DNA of 16,628 nt from Bifidobacteriaceae bacterium (GTDB taxonomy: Bacteria; Actinomycetota; Actinomycetes; Actinomycetales; WQXJ01): NCBI GenBank assembly GCA_031278075.1, contig JAITLE010000185.1:1-16628 (forward strand), read 5' to 3'. Every line of letters begins with the position of its first letter. Within the stretch, counting starts at the first letter, position 1. This document shows, piece by piece, positions 13,345-16,628 of this stretch. The notes beneath the pieces were generated by a model. It was not told where the DNA came from. It saw only the letters and a list, made by a program, of their open reading frames with translations, and made no database searches. The position numbers were made by a program, and so were the translations under genes.

Positions 13345-13745
13345 CGCGCGGTCCCAACTGGGACGATCTCATATCTCGGGTCGCGCATGACTCTCTCGCC
13401 GTCCTCGATCGCCACCCGGCCCTCGCAGATCAGGGTCCGGCCCGGCTCCAAGCCGAGGATTTGCCTCTGGCCCAGCCAGATCACCGTCAGGACCCCGGTC
13501 CCGTCGAACAGCTCAGCCTCGAACACGGCGCTCGGCCCCCTGGGGCCGATCGCGATCGACCGGACCACGCCGGCCACCCGAGCGACCGCCCGGTCGGCCG
13601 TCGCGCCGATCGGCTGAGCGTTCTCCACCTCGACCAGCCGCCGCTCCACCACGCCCGCGCCCCGCGCGGGCCCGAAGATCTCCTTGAACCAGAGCTTCAC
13701 GTCGGCCCACGCGCGCGCCGCCGGGCCGCGGTCGGAGGCGCTCAC
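13341..13745 (-). CDS. OB-fold nucleic-acid-binding domain protein
   Basis: A 134-residue protein whose C-terminal half (about 48-130) has the five-strand OB-fold pattern seen in tRNA-anticodon and RecG-wedge-type domains: VARVAGVVRSIAIG, AVFEAELFDGTGVLTVIWLG, GRTLICEGRVAIEDGERVMR and RYEIVPVG. The N-terminal helix (ARAWADVKLWFKEIFGP) is amphipathic. The GTG start at 13745 directly follows the DUF3710 stop, and its own stop overlaps the DUF3159 ATG, so all three are likely translated together. The position beside dut suggests a role in nucleic-acid metabolism, which is not shown directly. Ligand unknown. Confidence 0.85.
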   Translation of the reverse strand: MSASDRGPAARAWADVKLWFKEIFGPARGAGVVERRLVEVENAQPIGATADRAVARVAGVVRSIAIGPRGPSAVFEAELFDGTGVLTVIWLGQRQILGLEPGRTLICEGRVAIEDGERVMRDPRYEIVPVGTAR

Positions 13746-14492
13746 TCAGCGCACCTCGGTGATCTCCGGGCCGCGCTCCAGCAGCGCCCGCGGATCGGCG
13801 TCACGCGACCGGTCGGCATCGTGCTCCGCTTCATCGCTCACGCTCCGCGCGGTTGGGAGACGTAACGGCAGCGGTTCGCGGGGCGGCATCGCGACCGATC
13901 CACGCGCCACGACGATGTTCGCGAACATCTCTTCGAGCGCCGCGCCGGCCTCGCGATCGCGGGCGGCTTTGCCGGCGATCGTGGCGCGCAGCAGCCAACG
14001 CGGCCCGTCCGCGCCGATCAGGCGCAGCACCTGCTTGCCTTGGCGGCCTTGCGCGGTGGTGCTCGGGATCTGCGCCACCAACTCCGGCCCGAACGGACCA
14101 TCCGCGTCCCGCACGGTGGCGCCCTCGCGGGTCAAGGCGCTCTGCTCGTCCCGCATCACCGTCTCCCAAAGCCCGCCGGTCCTGGGCGCGGCCAGCGCGG
14201 TCAAGCGCATCCGCGACCCGTCGATCGCCACCACCACCGCGACCGGCTGGTTGGTCTCGCGCGCCACCTCGACTGTCACCTGAGCCTCAGGATCGATCGG
14301 CAGCCGGATCGCGCCGAAGTCCATCAGGCCGGCGGTCTCCGGGCGGTCGGCGGAGTCGTGGGGGCCCCTGCCGTCCGGCGCCTCAGCTGGGGCCGGCGGG
14401 CGGGCGTCGAGGGCGTCCTCGGGCGGGTCCTCGGGCGTCGCGGCGCGCGGCTCGGCATCTTGATCCGCGCGTCGCCGTTTGAACAGGGCCAT
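13746..14492 (-). CDS. DUF3710 protein
   Basis: A 248-residue protein of the actinobacterial DUF3710 family, function unknown. It has a basic start (MALFKRRR), an acidic Pro-rich linker (about 10-55), and a conserved core from LMDFGAIRLPIDP (about 56-68) through WETVMRDEQ and GPRWLLRATIAGKAA to EEMFANIVVARG. A charged tail follows. It is predicted soluble with no membrane segment. The start is supported by GAGGAGG about 8 nt before the ATG at 14492, and it begins 2 nt after the dut stop. A dut-DUF3710 pair is a common actinobacterial arrangement (for example Rv2697c-Rv2696c in M. tuberculosis). Confidence 0.9.
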   Translation of the reverse strand: MALFKRRRADQDAEPRAATPEDPPEDALDARPPAPAEAPDGRGPHDSADRPETAGLMDFGAIRLPIDPEAQVTVEVARETNQPVAVVVAIDGSRMRLTALAAPRTGGLWETVMRDEQSALTREGATVRDADGPFGPELVAQIPSTTAQGRQGKQVLRLIGADGPRWLLRATIAGKAARDREAGAALEEMFANIVVARGSVAMPPREPLPLRLPTARSVSDEAEHDADRSRDADPRALLERGPEITEVR

Positions 14493-14494
14493 GG

Positions 14495-14974
14495 CTATCG
14501 CCTCCTCGCTTGCTGAGCGTCTCGCGGCGCCACGCCCGTCGACCCGAAGCCCCGCGCGCCGCGCGCCGAGCCGGGCAGGGACGTGACCTCCACCAGGTCC
14601 GCTTGGACAAATCTCTGGAACACCAACTGGGCTATGCGATCCCCGCGGGACACCGTGAACGGTTCGGACGGGTCCGTGTTCAGGAGAGTCACCTCGATCT
14701 CGCCGCGGTAGCCCGCGTCGACCACCCCTGGGGAGTTCAGGACGGTCACGCCATGCCGGGCCGCCAGACCCGACCGCGCGTGGACCAACGCGACCATCCC
14801 CTGGGGCAGCGCCAACGCCACACCGGTCGGCACGGTCACGCGACCGCCGGCGGGCGGGACCACCGCGGCCTCAGCCGCGCACAGGTCCATGCCCGCGTCG
14901 CCCGGATGGGCGTAGACGGGAAGCGGCCAGGACGGGTCGACCCGCCGGATCAGCACTTCGCCACAACGCGTCAC
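14495..14974 (-). CDS. dut: dUTP diphosphatase
   Basis: Hydrolyses dUTP to dUMP and pyrophosphate, keeping uracil out of DNA and supplying dTMP synthesis; the family is a cytoplasmic homotrimer. The 159-residue protein has all five motifs: I HPGDAGMDLCA (23-33), II ARSGLAARHG (66-75), III LNSPGVVDAGYRGE (79-92, catalytic D86), IV RGDRIAQL (109-116) and V RGARGFGSTG (137-146). The start is GTG 14974, with TAGGCT 8 nt upstream and no Shine-Dalgarno sequence. It heads a four-gene operon (dut, DUF3710, OB-fold, DUF3159) with gaps of 2, 0 and -4 nt. The gene often found on its other side, DUF3093, is missing; only 61 nt separate dut from DUF4193. Confidence 0.97.
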   Translation of the reverse strand: MTRCGEVLIRRVDPSWPLPVYAHPGDAGMDLCAAEAAVVPPAGGRVTVPTGVALALPQGMVALVHARSGLAARHGVTVLNSPGVVDAGYRGEIEVTLLNTDPSEPFTVSRGDRIAQLVFQRFVQADLVEVTSLPGSARGARGFGSTGVAPRDAQQARRR

Positions 14975-14982
14975 AGCGCATC

Positions 14983-14988
14983 AGCCTA
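14983..14988 (-). promoter_or_regulatory. -10 hexamer TAGGCT, predicted leaderless promoter of the dut operon
   Basis: On the minus strand TAGGCT is followed by 8 nt (GATGCGCT) and the dut GTG at 14974. The layout matches that of pyrD (TAGCCT, 8 nt, GTG). Confidence 0.5.
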
Positions 14989-15035
14989 CGCGATGGCACG
15001 GCCTGAGCCGGGGGCGGCGCCCGCGGCCCAGCCTG

Positions 15036-15338
15036 TCAGGTCCAGCATTCCAGGCAGATCAGCGCGCCCGACTCGTCGCTGGACGCCAGTTGGGAGATGT
15101 GGTGGACCAGGAAGCATTCCGTGCACATGAATTCGTCGGCCTGCTTGGGCAGCACCCGGACGGAGAGCTCTTCACCGGACAGGTCGGCCCCGGGCAGCTC
15201 GAAACCCTCAGCGGCCTCGGCCTCGTCCTCGTCCACGGTGGCGGCAGACTTCTCCGCCCTCCGGGCCTTCAATTCCTCAATGGAATCCTGGCCGAGGTCT
15301 TCGTCGTTCTTCCGCGGGGCGTCGTAATCGGTTGCCAT
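15036..15338 (-). CDS. DUF4193 small zinc-ribbon-like protein
   Basis: A 100-residue protein of the actinobacterial DUF4193 family, with the standard start MATDYDAPRKNDEDLGQDSI. The N-terminal two thirds are very acidic and probably disordered. The C-terminus has two CxxC pairs, C72/C75 (FMCTECFLVHH) and C95/C98 (ICLECW), that should bind one zinc ion. Function is unknown; nucleic-acid or protein contacts are possible. The ATG has GAGGA just upstream. It is divergent from sepH, and the dut-DUF4193-sepH neighbourhood is, as I recall, conserved in actinobacteria. Confidence 0.93.
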   Translation of the reverse strand: MATDYDAPRKNDEDLGQDSIEELKARRAEKSAATVDEDEAEAAEGFELPGADLSGEELSVRVLPKQADEFMCTECFLVHHISQLASSDESGALICLECWT

Positions 15339-15401
15339 CAGTCCTCGGGTCTCATCTCGCTCGATGTTGTCGTGGGCTCAGCCGGAACAGTCCCGGTGGG
15401 G

Positions 15402-15407
15402 ACAATA
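15402..15407 (-). promoter_or_regulatory. Tentative -10 hexamer TATTGT for the DUF4193 gene
   Basis: On the minus strand TATTGT fits TAnnnT and lies in an imperfect palindrome, GGGAATATTGTCCC. CTGTCG 16 nt further upstream is a weak -35 candidate. The leader would be about 57 nt. This is the most AT-rich spot in the 266-nt gap between DUF4193 and sepH. Confidence 0.35.
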
Positions 15408-15434
15408 TTCCCGACGGATCGCGCGACAGGGTAG

Positions 15435-15490
15435 CACGCCTGACGGCTCTCGCGCTGCCTCGACCCCGCGGTTTCACACGCCTGACGGCT
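15435..15490 (+). repeat. Perfect 14-bp direct repeat upstream of sepH
   Basis: CACGCCTGACGGCT occurs at 15435-15448 and again at 15477-15490, 42 bp apart start to start (about four helical turns, so on the same DNA face). TAGCCT follows the second copy at 15491-15496 and could be a sepH -10. The repeat may be a pair of regulator sites. The rest of the gap contains no convincing gene. Confidence 0.55.
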
Positions 15491-15604
15491 TAGCCTCGAT
15501 CCCAAGGCCATCAGCTTTTCGGGGCGCGCCGGGCAAGCTCCCGCGCTGCCACGGCCACCTGTGCCAAGCTCATGGGGATTACGACCAGCGTGGGAAGGAC
15601 ACCC

Positions 15605-16628
15605 ATGAACGAGTTGACGTTTGACCGCGTCCAGGACGGCAAGCTGATCGCTCGCGACCAGACGGGCGCGGAGTTCGCCTTGCGCATCAGCGAGGCGGTG
15701 CGTTCCGCGGTGCGGGACCACCAGGCGCCCGAGGTGGTGGACATGGTGCTCCAGATCCCTGACGTGCTGCGACCCAAGGACATCCAGGCGTTGGTCAGGG
15801 CGGGCGCCAGCCCGGCCGAGCTGTCGCGGGTGGCCGGGGTCGAGATCGGTCACGTCAACCGCTACGCGGCGCCCGTCCTGGACGAACGCGCTTATGTCGC
15901 CGAACGGGCGCGCGCCCTGAGCCTGAACCGCGAACCGGGGGCGCCCAGCCTCGAGGAGCTCGCGGTCGGCCGTCTCGCGGAACGGGGTGTCGACCGCACG
16001 TCGCTGGTCTGGGACGCGGTGCGCCAAGGTCCCGGCTGGGTGGTGCGCCTCGACTTCGAGTCAACCGAGGGCCCGACCCGCGCCCGCTGGCGCGTGGACC
16101 TCGGCTCCGCCACGTTGTTGGCCCTCGACGAACAGGCCCGCTGGATCGCCCAGACCCCTGAAGCCGACGCCCCCATCCCGCCGAGGCGCCTGCTCAGCGC
16201 CGTGCCGTCGATCCCCCACCAGGGCGGCCCCGACCAGTTGGACTCGCCGCTCTCCCTGCTCGACGACCTGTTGGACGCGCGCGGCCTGCGCGACCCGGTG
16301 GCGCCAGGCGGCGTCATCGACCCCCTTGGCGCCGACGCGGACGTGTTGGAGTTGCGGCGCGGCGACGACAGCGCCACCACCGCGGTCTCTTACCTCGACC
16401 CCGAGCCGCTCGACACCGCTGGCAACCCGATCACGTTCCTACAGGACGACGGCCTCGAGCCGCCCGCCCACCTGCCCGAGCCAGCGTTGCCGCCCGAGCC
16501 GCTCCCGTCCGACCATCACGTTTGGGGCCCGCCCGCGGATGCGGCCGTGGCGCAGGGCGAACTCTTCGAGGCCGCGCCGGTCGCCACCCGGGATTACGCC
16601 GAGCCGCGGTGGCCGGACCCGGATCCCG
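15605..16628 (+). CDS. sepH: Septation protein SepH (DUF3071), open at the 3' edge
   Basis: SepH binds FtsZ and promotes divisome assembly in Streptomyces and Mycobacterium. The frame is open from ATG 15605 to the window end, 341 codons so far. The start MNELTFDRVQDGKLIARDQT matches the family start, and AAGGA lies 6 nt upstream. The N-terminal domain (about 1-170) contains the helix-turn-helix-like segment RPKDIQALVRAGASPAELSR...VNRYAAPVLDERAYVAERA (about 56-101), followed by LVWDAVRQGPGWVVRLDFE and a WRVDL strand. After about residue 190 the chain is Pro/Asp/Glu-rich and probably disordered, as in other SepH proteins. The conserved C-terminal end is outside the window. Its upstream gap carries the 14-bp direct repeat. 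Confidence 0.92.
   Translation, partial: MNELTFDRVQDGKLIARDQTGAEFALRISEAVRSAVRDHQAPEVVDMVLQIPDVLRPKDIQALVRAGASPAELSRVAGVEIGHVNRYAAPVLDERAYVAERARALSLNREPGAPSLEELAVGRLAERGVDRTSLVWDAVRQGPGWVVRLDFESTEGPTRARWRVDLGSATLLALDEQARWIAQTPEADAPIPPRRLLSAVPSIPHQGGPDQLDSPLSLLDDLLDARGLRDPVAPGGVIDPLGADADVLELRRGDDSATTAVSYLDPEPLDTAGNPITFLQDDGLEPPAHLPEPALPPEPLPSDHHVWGPPADAAVAQGELFEAAPVATRDYAEPRWPDPDP

Noticed and set aside
15397..15405. DnaA-box-like 9-mer TTGTCCCCA on the minus strand
   Set aside because: It is a single site with one mismatch to TTGTCCACA, with no cluster and no origin genes nearby, so it is most likely chance.
15338..16027. A 229-codon minus-strand frame opposite sepH
   Set aside because: SepH on the plus strand matches the DUF3071 family from its start codon. 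The antisense frame is low-complexity and would run through the divergent promoter region.

Overview
The window is GC-rich, almost fully coding DNA from an actinobacterium, probably Micrococcales-like; genus cannot be read from it. The evidence is a set of actinobacterial families (DUF3043, DUF3159, DUF3710, DUF4193, a SepH/DUF3071 septation protein and a receiver-like gene beside trpD), frequent GTG starts and many apparently leaderless promoters. I see no mobile element, CRISPR array, rRNA or tRNA gene, and no non-coding stretch longer than about 270 bases.

Layout. 1-490: 3' end of an acyl-CoA ligase. 519-1426: a lipoprotein gene overlapping a stand-alone Lrp/AsnC RAM-domain gene. 1439-2956 (minus): degenerate receiver protein, then trpD. 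3219-3812: superoxide dismutase. 3819-6280 (minus): M20 dipeptidase, alpha/beta hydrolase, ErpA-type Fe-S carrier with a possible iron-regulator box. 6313-6918: DUF3043 membrane protein. 6943-7986 (minus): pyrD. 8020-9444: pepA. 9480-9821 (minus): small conserved protein. 9987-12630: lpdA (E3) and an E2-like lipoyl protein. 12649-14974 (minus): dut, DUF3710, OB-fold and DUF3159 operon. 15036-15338 (minus): DUF4193. 15605 to the end: sepH, open at the window edge.

Most content is housekeeping: tryptophan and pyrimidine synthesis, dUTP removal, peptide turnover, oxidative-stress and Fe-S metabolism, 2-oxoacid dehydrogenase parts and cell division. The most unusual gene is the E2-like protein beside lpdA. 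It keeps one lipoyl domain and the subunit-binding domain, but its acyltransferase domain has lost the catalytic His and Asp (Ser383 and Thr387). This resembles the eukaryotic E3-binding protein (protein X) more than a working E2.

A second theme is promoter layout. Eight start codons have a TAnnnT hexamer 6-8 nt upstream and no Shine-Dalgarno sequence, as expected of leaderless mRNAs. Two divergent gene pairs are packed into 32-33 nt with back-to-back -10 hexamers.
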